A stretch of DNA of 64,000 bases from an uncultured Mycobacteriaceae bacterium. Its GTDB lineage: Bacteria > Actinomycetota > Actinomycetes > Mycobacteriales > Mycobacteriaceae. The first letter of the stretch is position 1, and each line of letters opens with the position of its first letter. The DNA is taken from assembly GCA_902826815.1 (NCBI GenBank), contig CADEGF010000027.1:21525-85524 (forward strand), in the 5' to 3' direction. A program made the position numbers and the translations under genes. Positions 1 to 9,367 of this stretch are shown here, piece by piece. Under the pieces are notes generated by a model. The model did no database searches and was not told the DNA's origin. It saw only the letters and a list, made by a program, of their open reading frames with translations.

Positions 1-1683
1 CAGCTGTGTCATGTGCGCAAGGTCGGTCATCTGCCGCTCGCCGCCCTGCCACTTCAGCACGCGCAGGCTCATCCCGCCCAGCTGCGCGGCCTCGAAGATG
101 GCGGCCACACCACGCTCGCGGGCATGGCCCGCCCACTCCCGCAGCGTCTCCGCGACGTCGTCGGTCAGCTTGTCGCCGCCCTCGACGAGCTGCTCGGCCG
201 TCTTACCGAAGAACATCGTCGCCGCGGCCGCCCGCACCATGCCGGGCCGGTGCGGCTGGTCGAACGCCTCGAGCAGGCACAGCCAGTCCTCGGCGGCGTC
301 GGAGGTGAAAATGTCGGAGTCGCCGGTGTAGACCGCAGGGATGCCTGCGTCGCGCAGCGCGCCGTAGCACGCGCGGGCATCCTTGTGGCTCTCCACGATC
401 ACCGCGACATCGCGCGCCTCGAGCGGCCTGCCGTCGAACATGGCACCGCTCGCCAGCAGCCCACCGATATCGGCGGCCAGATCTTGCGGGATGTGCGTGC
501 GCAGGTCGTCGATGCCGATCGTCCGAGTTCCGCTGCGGCCGAACTTCTCCCGCTTCACCACCCGAAGCCGGAACGGTTCGTCGCACGGGGCGCCGTGCAG
601 GCGTGAACCGTGGTACTGCGCCTCGACTTCGTGGACGATGATTCGCTCGTCGCCGAGTCGGGCGCCGCCGAGCAGCGTCTGCAGCCGGTCCACCAGCGCG
701 GCGTCGCTGCGCCAGTTCTTGCCCAGCGTCATTCGCGTGCCCGCAGTTTCGGCGGCGCTGAGGTACGTCACGATGTCGCCGCCGCGGAACGCGTAGATCG
801 CCTGCTTCGGGTCGCCGATCAGGACCAGGGTCGAGCGATCGCTGAAGGCGCGGCGAATGACCTGCCACTGCACGGGATCGGTGTCCTGGAACTCGTCGAC
901 CATGACGATCGGCCACCGCTGATGCATCCGCAGCTGGGCAGGCGAATCGTCGGCCTGGAGCGCGTCAGCCAGCCGGGTCAGCAGATCGTCGTAGCTGATG
1001 ACGCCCCGACGCCGCTTGCGGATCTCCAGTTCGGCCAGAACATCTTTCGCGAACGCGACGCACACCGCTGCCCGCGAATCCGGTGGCGGCTCCTTCGGTC
1101 GCAGCTCCGTCGCCGGATGCTTGACCACCTCGCGCGCCAGCCGCAGCGCATCGACGTGGCTCAACAGCGGGTCGTCGCGCTCCTGGCCGAAGTGCCGAAG
1201 GTAGAGGTCGTCGACGATCTCGCCGACCAACTCGTCGAGGCTCTCCACCAGCGTCACACCGGAGTCGCTGTCGCCCGCCACGCCGAGCGATTTGAGCACC
1301 ATCTGGCAGAACTGGTGGGTGGTCGCGATGGTCGCGGCGTCGAAGGCGGCCAGTGCGTCGCGCAGTCGCTGGCGGCGAAGTCCGCGTTCGTCGTCGTCGC
1401 AGTCGAGAAGGTGCGCAATCACCTGGTTGTCGCCGACCGCGGACGGGTCGTCGAAAGCCACTACCGCGTCGACGATTTGGCGGCGCACCCGATCGCGCAG
1501 CTCCTGCGTCGCCGCCCGGCCGAACGTGATCAGCAGCATCTGGTCCAGCGTCGCCTCGCCCTCGCCGATGTACCGGGTGACCAGACCCGCCAACGCAAAC
1601 GTCTTACCCGTGCCGGCGCTTGCCTCCAGCACAGTGGTCGACTTTGGGGCGGGCAGCAGGCCCAGCAGATCGAAGTTGTCCAT
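1..1683 (-). CDS. recB: RecB, exonuclease V beta subunit (N-terminal part, cut by window edge)
   Basis: UvrD-type superfamily 1 helicase subunit of RecBCD, the DNA-end unwinding and degrading machine. The reading frame is open to base 1, so only the first 561 residues are present; the second helicase half and nuclease domain lie outside. Visible motifs: Walker A ASAGTGKT near residues 21-28, Walker B VMVDEFQDTD near residue 258 and helicase motif III GDPKQAIYAFRGGD near 288. The ATG overlaps the recC stop as ATGA, so the two are translationally coupled and recC comes first. In mycobacteria, known work assigns RecBCD to single-strand annealing rather than main recombination (AdnAB does that). 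recD is expected just beyond the left edge. Confidence 0.95.
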   Translation of the reverse strand, partial: MDNFDLLGLLPAPKSTTVLEASAGTGKTFALAGLVTRYIGEGEATLDQMLLITFGRAATQELRDRVRRQIVDAVVAFDDPSAVGDNQVIAHLLDCDDDERGLRRQRLRDALAAFDAATIATTHQFCQMVLKSLGVAGDSDSGVTLVESLDELVGEIVDDLYLRHFGQERDDPLLSHVDALRLAREVVKHPATELRPKEPPPDSRAAVCVAFAKDVLAELEIRKRRRGVISYDDLLTRLADALQADDSPAQLRMHQRWPIVMVDEFQDTDPVQWQVIRRAFSDRSTLVLIGDPKQAIYAFRGGDIVTYLSAAETAGTRMTLGKNWRSDAALVDRLQTLLGGARLGDERIIVHEVEAQYHGSRLHGAPCDEPFRLRVVKREKFGRSGTRTIGIDDLRTHIPQDLAADIGGLLASGAMFDGRPLEARDVAVIVESHKDARACYGALRDAGIPAVYTGDSDIFTSDAAEDWLCLLEAFDQPHRPGMVRAAAATMFFGKTAEQLVEGGDKLTDDVAETLREWAGHARERGVAAIFEAAQLGGMSLRVLKWQGGERQMTDLAHMTQL

Positions 1684-4600
1684 CAGGCGTCCATCGCTCG
1701 CAGCATCGGCAGCCACAGGCGGCACGCGTACTCGTCGAGGCCCGCGCCGATGAGGACGTCCAGCGACGCCCGCTCGCCCCATGTCCGAACGTGCGCAGGC
1801 TCGGCATCCTCACCGGGATAGCGGTCGGACTTCCACCGGTACCCCGCGATACGCACCGGATCACCGTGCGTGTGGGTCGTATCCGCCCACGCGTACGACG
1901 TCTTCACCGGCAGCGGCAACGGCTCGCGTCGGCCCTCGTCGTATATCGCGACAAGATCGGCCAGCAGCTCGACCGGCGACTCTGCCGGGCTCCGCAAGGT
2001 CTCGACTCGCGGAGCCGTGCCCTTCCTGGCGCGGCCGATGCAGACCGCCGACCAGTCGCGGCTCGGATCGTGAGCGAGCAACGCCAACAACGGAAGCCAC
2101 GACTGCAGGAAATGACGGCCGTCGATCTTCGAGTACGTCACCGAGACCAGCCGCTCGCCGAACACCGGCGACACCGTGCCGGTCAGCCGTCGACCGCCGA
2201 GGTCGATGTCCACGTCGACGGCCTCGGCCTTCGAACCCCGGTAGGTGCGGGCTGCCTCGGCCAGCAGGACCGACTGCTCGCAGATCACCGTCGCCTTGCG
2301 CCAGCCCAGCCGTCCCGGCGGCAGGGTGCCGCGACGCCACTCGGCATCCCGCGCCTGCGCGGGCTCCATGCCGTGCAGCATGTCGTCGAGCATCCGGTCG
2401 CCGACCGTCCACTCCTCGAGCGCGTTGATGTCCACGGGCATGGCGTCCTCGACACCGTCGACCTCCCACGGCAGCGTGAAGTCCAGCGCCCGGTAGAAGC
2501 CCTTCACCGGGTCGCGGAAGAACGCGGCGAGGTCGGCGAGCACGACATCGTCGGGCGGCGGAACGGGCAGCGGCCCGGAGATGAACGGCGGCTTCTCGGC
2601 TCGCTCACGAGACCGCGCCTTCGCGGCCTTCAACACATTGTTGTCGAACGTGAACGGCTGGCCGGGGATCAGCGTGCCTGGCTCGACGTTGCGAGTGTCG
2701 AAGGGCTGCAACGGATGTTGGACGACGACCGTGTCGCGAACCTTCTGCTCGGTGGTCAGGTCGAGGGTGTCGAGGAGTTCGGCCAACGGCACCGCGGGTG
2801 GCCGCTCCTGGCCGGAGTACTCGTTGGCGCCGGTGTAGGTGATGACGAGTGTCTCGGTCGCGGCGCCGATCGCGTCGAGCAGCAATTGCCGGTCCTCGGA
2901 ACGGATATCGCGTTCGCCGGTCATCGGGTCGCGCGCGAGCACGTCGTCGCCGTCGACGATGCCGAGCCGCGGGAAGATCCCGTCGTCGAGACCAACCAGA
3001 CACACGACTCGGTGCGGCACCGAGCGCATCGGCACCATCGTGCACACCGTCAGCGTGCCGGTGCGAAAGTTGGCCCGCGTCGGCCGCCCGGAGAGGTGGC
3101 GGTCCAGCAGGGCGCGGATATCGGGCAGCCGCATCTTGGTGCCCTCGCGCGAGGCTGCATTGGTCAGCACGTCGGCGAACTCGCGCTGCAGCTGGCTGGT
3201 CTGCCAGGCGTCGTCGTCGTCGACACGCGCGAGCAGGTCGATGCCGGTCTCCAGCGCGGACAGCCACTCCCGCAACGGCTTTGCGCCGGTGAGCGAGTCG
3301 ACGACGCGTTGCAGCCGGTCGACGTACTCGGCCAGTTGCCCCGCGAGTTCGACGCGGTTGGAGCTGACATCGTCGAGCGGAAGCGTGGTCTCGATCCAGG
3401 CGCGCGAGTCGTCGGACATCGCCACCCCGGCGAGCACACGGTCGATCCCGAAACGCCATGTGTTCTGGACGAAGTCGACGCCGTACGGTGTGCGGTGCTC
3501 GCGGTCGAAGCCCCAGCGGATGTTGGCCTGCCGCACCCAGCGGGTGATGTCCTCGAGGTTGTCGTCGGTGAAGCCGAAGCGGGCCCGCACCGGCGCTGCC
3601 TGCGCGAGGTTGAGCACCTCGCTCGACGTGACGCGGCCACTCGCGAGGGTGAGCAGTTGCGACGCCACCCCGAGCAGCGGGTTGGTCTGCACCAACGACC
3701 GGTCCGCGAGTCGCACCCGCAGCCTGTGCGCGGGGTGCACGCCCTTGATCATGTCGCCGAGGCCGAAGCCGGCGACGATCAGCGGCGCATAGGTCTCGAT
3801 GTCCGGGCACATGACGAGGATGTCGCGAGGTTCAAGCGTCACGTCGTCGCTGAGCAGACCGAGCAAAACCTCTCGCAGAACATCGATTTGGCGGGCGGGC
3901 CCGTGGCAGCTGTGTACCTGCACGGATCGGTCGTCGACGCTGAGCGTCCGGCCGTCGCGTCGCACCTCGTTGGCGGTGATGTCGGACTGCAGCCAGCCCA
4001 GCAGCGTGTTCGGCCGCTCGCGCCCGCCAAGGTAGTCGTCGGTGCGTGCGGTCTCCGGCAGGCCGCGCTGCAGTTCGCGGAGGTCGCGGCCGAGGGTGGC
4101 CAGCAGTGGATGCCCCACTTCGCGGTGGCTGGTGTCGTCGCGGCGGGAGATCTGGCCGCGGACGCCGGCAAGCGACTGCCACAGGTTGTCGCTGGGATGC
4201 GGCAGCCACAGGTGGAGATCGTGGTGGGTGGAGAGGGCTTCGAGCAGGTCGATCTCGGTGCTGGGCAGCCGGGTGTGCCCGAACAGCGATAGCCGTTCGG
4301 GCAGTTCAGTCGGCGACTCGTGCAGCCTCGCAACGGTTTTCGCGTGCCGAATGTGCGGTGGGTCGGCGTCGACGCGATTGAGTACCGCCCGCCACAGGTG
4401 CGGCTGCCAGTCGAGATCGGCGGTGACGCCACCGTCGTCGCCGGTTTCCCAGTCGATGAGCAGTTGCGGCCGCTGCCGTGCGTAGGACGCGAAGAGCCCG
4501 GCCAGCCGTCGCGCGACGGCGTAGCGACGGCCCATCCGCAGCTCGCGTTCCTCGCCTGCCTCGAAGTGGCCGAGGTGGGTGGCAAGGGTTTTGCACCAGG

Positions 4601-4922
4601 CGTCGTCGCAGCTGGTGTCGATGACGTCGAGCAGCGGCCAGACCAGCGCGTCGGGATTCCATGGATCGTTGTCATAGGTTCCGGTGATCTCGGCGATGAG
4701 CGAGCGGGGGTTGCGGAACGAGATGCCCGCGCAGACGCCGTCCTGCCCGGTGCCGCGGCCGAGGATGTGCGAAAGCCGTTGGCTCAGCCACCGCTCGACG
4801 CCCTTGGCCGGGACGATGACGAGTTCGTCGGCGAAAGGGTCGGGCAATGGATCGGAGAGCAGTGTGCCGAGGCCGTCGGCCAGCAGATCGGTGCGCTCAG
4901 CGCGGTGGAGATGGAGTGCCAT
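1683..4922 (-). CDS. recC: RecC, exonuclease V gamma subunit
   Basis: 1079-residue RecC, the subunit that scans for recombination hotspots and channels the split strands in RecBCD. The N-terminus (MALHLHRAERTDLLADGLG, then VPAKGVERWLSQRLS) is typical of RecC, as is its overall length and position before recB. I chose the ATG at 4922; a TTG three codons upstream (4931) is in frame but has no better ribosome site. No strong Shine-Dalgarno is seen, only a purine-poor CAGCCCTTAGGG upstream. The gene is the first of the recC-recB(-recD) operon, facing away from the zinc-ribbon gene at 5113; the 190 bases between hold both promoters. Confidence 0.95.
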   Translation of the reverse strand: MALHLHRAERTDLLADGLGTLLSDPLPDPFADELVIVPAKGVERWLSQRLSHILGRGTGQDGVCAGISFRNPRSLIAEITGTYDNDPWNPDALVWPLLDVIDTSCDDAWCKTLATHLGHFEAGEERELRMGRRYAVARRLAGLFASYARQRPQLLIDWETGDDGGVTADLDWQPHLWRAVLNRVDADPPHIRHAKTVARLHESPTELPERLSLFGHTRLPSTEIDLLEALSTHHDLHLWLPHPSDNLWQSLAGVRGQISRRDDTSHREVGHPLLATLGRDLRELQRGLPETARTDDYLGGRERPNTLLGWLQSDITANEVRRDGRTLSVDDRSVQVHSCHGPARQIDVLREVLLGLLSDDVTLEPRDILVMCPDIETYAPLIVAGFGLGDMIKGVHPAHRLRVRLADRSLVQTNPLLGVASQLLTLASGRVTSSEVLNLAQAAPVRARFGFTDDNLEDITRWVRQANIRWGFDREHRTPYGVDFVQNTWRFGIDRVLAGVAMSDDSRAWIETTLPLDDVSSNRVELAGQLAEYVDRLQRVVDSLTGAKPLREWLSALETGIDLLARVDDDDAWQTSQLQREFADVLTNAASREGTKMRLPDIRALLDRHLSGRPTRANFRTGTLTVCTMVPMRSVPHRVVCLVGLDDGIFPRLGIVDGDDVLARDPMTGERDIRSEDRQLLLDAIGAATETLVITYTGANEYSGQERPPAVPLAELLDTLDLTTEQKVRDTVVVQHPLQPFDTRNVEPGTLIPGQPFTFDNNVLKAAKARSRERAEKPPFISGPLPVPPPDDVVLADLAAFFRDPVKGFYRALDFTLPWEVDGVEDAMPVDINALEEWTVGDRMLDDMLHGMEPAQARDAEWRRGTLPPGRLGWRKATVICEQSVLLAEAARTYRGSKAEAVDVDIDLGGRRLTGTVSPVFGERLVSVTYSKIDGRHFLQSWLPLLALLAHDPSRDWSAVCIGRARKGTAPRVETLRSPAESPVELLADLVAIYDEGRREPLPLPVKTSYAWADTTHTHGDPVRIAGYRWKSDRYPGEDAEPAHVRTWGERASLDVLIGAGLDEYACRLWLPMLRAMDA

Positions 4923-5112
4923 CGCAGCCAACCCTAAGGGCTGCTTACGACAGGCCGGTCCATTCGGGAATGATGACGGCGTTTGTGCGTGCGTGGGTCC
5001 CTTCGGCGGGCAAATGCCATGTCAGAGGCGGATGCGACAGTAGCGACAACAAGAAGAGGAGCACCTTAATTGAGTGAGACAGCGTTGTCGCCCTGGAAGC
5101 CGAGGTGAATCG

Positions 5113-5322
5113 GTGACGCAAGCCAGCGAGGCTGAGGCGCACTTCGCCGAACATCCGCAGTGCCCGAGCTGCGGGGCCAAGCGCACCCAGCGCGCGGTGT
5201 TCGGCATGCCGGCGTCCGAGGAGGAGTACCGCAATGCTCCGGAGTGGGTCGACTGGCGCGGGTGCTGTGTGACGCCCGATATCTGGACCTGTTCGGTCTG
5301 CCGGCACACCTGGGGCCACTAG
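5113..5322 (+). CDS. Small zinc-ribbon protein, function unknown
   Basis: 69-residue protein with two cysteine knuckles, CPSC near residues 14-17 and CSVC near 62-65, plus a Gly-Cys-Cys pair, which suggests one bound zinc. I know no specific function; similar short actinobacterial proteins are annotated only as hypothetical. GTG at 5113 has a GAGGTG ribosome site at 5102-5107. An in-frame GTG at 5074 would add 13 arginine-rich residues and also sits behind a strong AGAGGAG (5055-5061), so the start is not settled. Divergent from recC and followed, 50 bases later, by the dioxygenase-like lipoprotein. Confidence 0.75.
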   Translation: MTQASEAEAHFAEHPQCPSCGAKRTQRAVFGMPASEEEYRNAPEWVDWRGCCVTPDIWTCSVCRHTWGH

Positions 5323-5372
5323 TTACAGGCGGTGCACAGACGACTCATAGCCAAGGTCGGCACTGTGGAGGC

Positions 5373-6218
5373 GTGCAAGATACACCCGAACACGACCTCG
5401 GCCTGGCCCATGACCTGCAAGTGCTGTCCCGACGCCGGATTTTCCAGCTGGCCGGGGTGACCGGCGCCGCCGCATTGGTGGCGGCCTGCTCGACGAACAC
5501 CGGCCAGCGGGCATCCGGCACGACAACGGCAGCGGCAGCGCCAACCGCGACCTCGACGAACACGGCCACGGCCGACGCCGCCTGCGCGAAGACGGCGCCT
5601 GCCGAAACCGCGGGCCCCTATCCCGGCGACGGGTCGAACGGCCCCAATGTGCTCGTCGAGTCCGGGGTGGTCCGCAGCGACATCCGAACCAGCTTCGGGG
5701 GCTACTCCGGGTGGGCCGACGGGGTGCCGACGACGATCGAACTGACACTGGTCGACACCACCAAGAACTGCGCCCCAGGTGCCGGCATGGCCGTCTACGT
5801 GTGGCAGTGCGACCGCGCCGGAAACTACTCGCTGTACAGCCAACCGGCCGCCCAGGAGAACTACCTTCGCGGCGTTCAGGTCGCCGACGACAACGGGCGG
5901 GTGACCTTCACGTCGATCTTTCCCGCCTGCTACGCCGGACGTTGGCCGCACATCCACTTCGAGGTGTTCGACTCGCTGGAATCCGCCGTCGCCGGCGACA
6001 ACGCCCGACTCACGTCGCAGATCGCGCTGCCGGAAGACTCCTGCAAGGCGGTGTTCGACTACGACAAGGGGTACGCGGCCAGCGTCCAGAACATGTCGAA
6101 CGTGACGCTGAAGTCCGACAACGTCTTCGGCGACGGCTGGGATGCCGAACTCGCGACGGTGACCGGCGATCCGGCCAGCGCCCTGCTCGCCACGCTGACG
6201 ATCGGCGTCGCAAGGTGA
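5373..6218 (+). CDS. Tat-exported lipoprotein of the intradiol ring-cleavage dioxygenase family
   Basis: 281 residues. The N-terminus carries a twin-arginine type signal (SRRRIFQLAG, residues 19-28) followed by a lipobox LVAAC with the lipidated Cys at about 39, then an Ala/Thr-rich linker, so the protein should be folded before export and anchored outside. The rest is a catechol-dioxygenase-like beta-sandwich: WQCDRAGNYS, FPACYAGRWPHIHFEV. These supply the two Tyr and two His (HIH) that normally hold Fe(III), so the metal site looks intact. Substrate unknown; surface location argues against ordinary intracellular catechol catabolism. GTG at 5373 with a nearby GGAG is the best start. Followed at short distance by the F420-type reductase. 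Confidence 0.85.
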   Translation: MQDTPEHDLGLAHDLQVLSRRRIFQLAGVTGAAALVAACSTNTGQRASGTTTAAAAPTATSTNTATADAACAKTAPAETAGPYPGDGSNGPNVLVESGVVRSDIRTSFGGYSGWADGVPTTIELTLVDTTKNCAPGAGMAVYVWQCDRAGNYSLYSQPAAQENYLRGVQVADDNGRVTFTSIFPACYAGRWPHIHFEVFDSLESAVAGDNARLTSQIALPEDSCKAVFDYDKGYAASVQNMSNVTLKSDNVFGDGWDAELATVTGDPASALLATLTIGVAR

Positions 6219-6252
6219 CACCGCCGCCAGTAGACCGTGCCACGATGAACAC

Positions 6253-6687
6253 ATGCCTGACGACGACATGGCCTCCGAGCGCGATTTCAACGCACGCAAT
6301 ATCGACGAGTTCCGCAGCAACGGCGGCAAGGTGGGCGGCCAATTCGAGGGCTTCCCGCTTCTGATCCTGACGTCGAAAGGCGCCAAGAGCGGCGCCGAGC
6401 GCGTCAACCTCATCGGCTACTTCGACTTCGACGGCAAAACCTACGTCGTCGGCTCCGCGGCAGGCCGCGACAGCAGCCCCGCCTGGGTCTTCAACCTCCG
6501 CGCGCACCCCGACGTCCAGGTCGAGATCGGCTCCGACCCGCCACGACCCGTGACCGCCAACGAACTGCCGCGCGACGAACGTGACCGCGTCTACGAGCTC
6601 GTCAAGGAGCAGGCACCCGGATTCGGCGAATACGAGAAGCGCACCGACCGCGTCATCCCGATCTTCGAACTTGCCACCAAGGCTTAA
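6253..6687 (+). CDS. Deazaflavin (F420)-dependent nitroreductase family protein
   Basis: 144-residue member of the DDN/split-barrel family that in mycobacteria uses reduced coenzyme F420 to reduce quinones, nitro compounds or enones. Characteristic pieces are an N-terminal helix with IDEFRSNGGKVGG, then LLILTSKGAKSG (the phosphate-binding Lys/Gly/Ser strand), then NLIGYFDFDGKTYVV and a NLRAHPDVQVEIG segment before the C-terminal half. Length is usual for the family. ATG 6253 is used; ATG 6268 is possible. It starts 34 bases after the preceding lipoprotein gene, so they may share a transcript. The actual substrate cannot be read from the sequence. Confidence 0.88.
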   Translation: MPDDDMASERDFNARNIDEFRSNGGKVGGQFEGFPLLILTSKGAKSGAERVNLIGYFDFDGKTYVVGSAAGRDSSPAWVFNLRAHPDVQVEIGSDPPRPVTANELPRDERDRVYELVKEQAPGFGEYEKRTDRVIPIFELATKA

Positions 6688-6791
6688 CCCATACCGTCGT
6701 CGGCGCCCGCCGCCGCGCCCTATAGTTGAGGCCCGGTCGGGTGCGAGCCCGATCGACAATCCGGCCCCTGCCGACCCACATTGGAGTGCAT

Positions 6792-8057
6792 TTGCCCTGG
6801 TCTCGTCGCGTCCGCATCTCCGCCGTAGCCATCGCCGCCGCGGTGGTGCTGCTGCTTGCCGGAGACGTCGCCGACACCACCCCGAAGTGCGCCTCGGAAT
6901 GTCAGGTGGCCAGCGCCGCTCAGACCGTCGCCGCCCCTAAGCCCAAGCCACCCCCGCAACCCGCCACCCTCCGCGTCGTCCCCAAGCCCGACGCCGCCGA
7001 CGTCAACCCCGCAGCGCCCGTCACCGTGGCCGCATTCGCCGGAACCATCGACAACGTGGCGATGGTCAACGACAACGGCCAGGCCGTCGCGGGCGCGCTG
7101 ACGTCCGGCAAGACCGGCTGGCGTCCCACTGAACAGCTGAAATACGGGCGCACCTACACCATGACCGTCACCGCGCGCGGGCCCCGCGGCATGCCGACGC
7201 GGCAGACCTCGAGCTTTACCACCTTGTCGCCCGACAGGCTGACCACCGTCAACCTCAACACCGTCGCCGGCTTCCCGCTCGTCGACGGCAACACCTACGG
7301 CGTCGGAACCATCGTCATGGCCTACTTCGACGATGCCATCACCGACAAGGTGGCCGCCGAGAAGAGCCTGCACGTCACGTCCAGCGTGCCCGTAAAGGGA
7401 TCCTGGAACTGGATCAACGACTACGAAGCGCACTGGCGACCCGAGAAGTATTGGCCTGCAAACATTTCCGTCGACGTCAGCGCAGATATCTTCGGCACCG
7501 ATCTCGGCGACGGCATGTACGGCCAAGCGAACCAGCATGTCTCGTTCAAGATCGGCAACGCGCATGTCTCCGTCGCCGACGACAAGACCAAGCAGGTCAG
7601 CGTGTTCGACAACGGCAAGCTGGTCCGCACCATGCCGACGTCGATGGGCATGGGCGGCTTCCAAACCGTCGGCGGCAAAGAGCTGCACTTCTGGACGCCG
7701 CCGGGCACCTACACCGTGCTCGACAAGGCCAACCCGGTGGTCATGGACTCCACCACCTACGGGCTGACCGGCGGAGGCGGCTACCGCACGACCGTCAACT
7801 ACGCCACGCGCATCAGCATGGACGGCATCTATCTGCACCAGCTCAACGAAACCGTGTGGGCGCAGGGCAACACCAACGTCTCCCACGGTTGTCTGAACCT
7901 CAGCGGCGAGAACGCCTCATGGTTCTTCGACTTCTCCGTCCCCGGCGACATCGTCGAGGTGCACAACACCGGCGGGCCGCCGCTGACCATCGCGCAGGCA
8001 GGCGACTGGACCGTGCCGTGGGATGAGTGGCGAAAGGGCAGCGCTCTCAACGCCTGA
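6792..8057 (+). CDS. L,D-transpeptidase with Ig-like domain
   Basis: 421-residue cell-wall enzyme that forms 3-3 cross-links between meso-diaminopimelates of peptidoglycan or attaches proteins to it. A membrane/signal helix (about residues 7-24, VRISAVAIAAAVVLLLAGDV) is followed by a short Cys-containing linker and proline run, immunoglobulin-like modules, then the YkuD catalytic domain. Catalytic Cys is about residue 367 in SHGCLNLS with partner His about 349 (YLHQ). The TTG start at 6792 fits a GGAG 5 bases before it; upstream in-frame codons lack a ribosome site. One of several Ldt paralogues expected in a mycobacterium; I cannot say which. Convergent with the monooxygenase downstream. Confidence 0.9.
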   Translation: MPWSRRVRISAVAIAAAVVLLLAGDVADTTPKCASECQVASAAQTVAAPKPKPPPQPATLRVVPKPDAADVNPAAPVTVAAFAGTIDNVAMVNDNGQAVAGALTSGKTGWRPTEQLKYGRTYTMTVTARGPRGMPTRQTSSFTTLSPDRLTTVNLNTVAGFPLVDGNTYGVGTIVMAYFDDAITDKVAAEKSLHVTSSVPVKGSWNWINDYEAHWRPEKYWPANISVDVSADIFGTDLGDGMYGQANQHVSFKIGNAHVSVADDKTKQVSVFDNGKLVRTMPTSMGMGGFQTVGGKELHFWTPPGTYTVLDKANPVVMDSTTYGLTGGGGYRTTVNYATRISMDGIYLHQLNETVWAQGNTNVSHGCLNLSGENASWFFDFSVPGDIVEVHNTGGPPLTIAQAGDWTVPWDEWRKGSALNA

Positions 8058-8072
8058 CGCCGACGCGCAGAC

Positions 8073-8100
8073 CTAGCGGCGACTAGCGGCGACTAGCGGC
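8073..8100. repeat. Three 10-bp tandem units at a gene end
   Basis: CTAGCGGCGA repeats three times (8073, 8083, 8093). Because the unit is 10 bases, the CTA (TAG on the minus strand) falls in all three frames, and the last one read in frame is the stop of the monooxygenase gene. Confidence 0.8.
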
Positions 8101-9301
8101 GGGCGAAATCCGGGGCGTGCTGAGGCAGTAGTCCGACACCGACGATGTATGCCGGGATCGCCGTCAGCGCAGGCACACGCTCGATCACCCTCAACAGTGC
8201 CGCGGGCGGCGCCGCCTGACCGCCTCTCAGCACCGGACCGATCACTTGACGATGCGCCACCCGCTGCAGCGTCTGGGTCGCGACGGTCGGCGCAATCCGG
8301 CGGCGACGCACGGCGGCGAGGTCCTTGTTTGTCAGCCGACCGGTCCGAAGCGGCTCCGCCAGATAACCCGCCGCGGCCACTGCGTCGGCGACCGCCAGGT
8401 TGATCCCGACGCCGCCCACCGGCGACATGGCATGTGCGGCATCGCCTATGCACAGCACGCCGTCGTCGTGCCAGCGGCTCAGCCGGTCCAGCCGCACGTC
8501 GAGGACCTTGACGTCATCCCACGATGTGATGGCAGCAGGCGACGTCTCGGGGATCAGCTCGGCGAGCTCGTCGCGGAACGCGTCGAGTCCCCTGGCCCGC
8601 AGCTCGGGATCGCTGCCTTTGGGAATCAGGTAGGCGACCTGGAAGTAGCCCTGGCGGGGAATCATGATCAGCGCCCGCCCTGGCATGGTGCGCGGGATCA
8701 GTGTGTACTCGCCGCCGTCCTCGCGCGGCAGCCGAAACCACAACACGTCGAAGGGCACCGGGTACTCGTGGATCGGCAGCCCCGCATCGCGACGCACAAC
8801 CGACGTCCGGCCGTCGCAGCCCACGACGAGGTCGGCGCGTAACTCACCGGGACCGTCCGGGCCGGTGTAACGCACACCGGTGACGGCGCCTCCGTCGCGC
8901 AGCAGCCCGGTCGCTTCGGTGTTCATGCGCAGCGTGAATGTCGGCTCCGCACTGGCGGCGTCAGCGACCAGATCGAGCAGATCCCATTGCGGAACCATCG
9001 CCACATACGGGTGGGGCTGTCTCAGCCGACGAAAGTCGACGAGCGTGTACGTACTGCCGTCGACGCTGAACTCGCCACGCTCGACGCGACTCTGCGGAAG
9101 TTCGTCGAAGCGAGCGAACAGGCCGAGCTCGTCGAGTAGCCGCAACGTCACCGGGTGCACTGTGTCGCCGCGGAAATCCCGCAGGAAGTCGGCGTGCTTC
9201 TCCAACACCGTGACTTCGACGCCGGCACGCGCCAGCATCAACGCGAGGAACAATCCGGCGGGGCCGCCGCCGACGACGGCGCATGTCGTTTTTTCGCTCA
9301 C
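8093..9301 (-). CDS. FAD-dependent aromatic-ring-type monooxygenase
   Basis: 402-residue flavoprotein of the p-hydroxybenzoate hydroxylase class. It shows the Rossmann dinucleotide fold AVVGGGPAGLF (residues 8-18), the DG motif VVGCDGRTSVVR in the middle that contacts FAD and NADPH, and the GD motif LCIGDAAHAMSPVGGVG that binds the FAD ribose. Such enzymes hydroxylate phenolic or polyketide substrates with NAD(P)H and oxygen; the substrate here is unknown. GTG 9301 gives an N-terminus that begins directly before the first beta-strand, with AAGGTAGG upstream. The frame stays open further upstream, but that sequence is arginine-rich and not family-like. Divergent from a small hypothetical gene. 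Confidence 0.88.
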   Translation of the reverse strand: MSEKTTCAVVGGGPAGLFLALMLARAGVEVTVLEKHADFLRDFRGDTVHPVTLRLLDELGLFARFDELPQSRVERGEFSVDGSTYTLVDFRRLRQPHPYVAMVPQWDLLDLVADAASAEPTFTLRMNTEATGLLRDGGAVTGVRYTGPDGPGELRADLVVGCDGRTSVVRRDAGLPIHEYPVPFDVLWFRLPREDGGEYTLIPRTMPGRALIMIPRQGYFQVAYLIPKGSDPELRARGLDAFRDELAELIPETSPAAITSWDDVKVLDVRLDRLSRWHDDGVLCIGDAAHAMSPVGGVGINLAVADAVAAAGYLAEPLRTGRLTNKDLAAVRRRRIAPTVATQTLQRVAHRQVIGPVLRGGQAAPPAALLRVIERVPALTAIPAYIVGVGLLPQHAPDFARR

Positions 9302-9367
9302 GTGCCTACCTTGCCCCAAACGCCGGAGCCTGGGAATGTCGCCGCGACGACGACAGTTGCCGTCGGC

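Noticed and set aside
1620-4292. Long plus-strand open frame opposite recC
   Set aside because: Arginine/histidine-rich translation with no motifs; it is the GC-driven shadow of recC.
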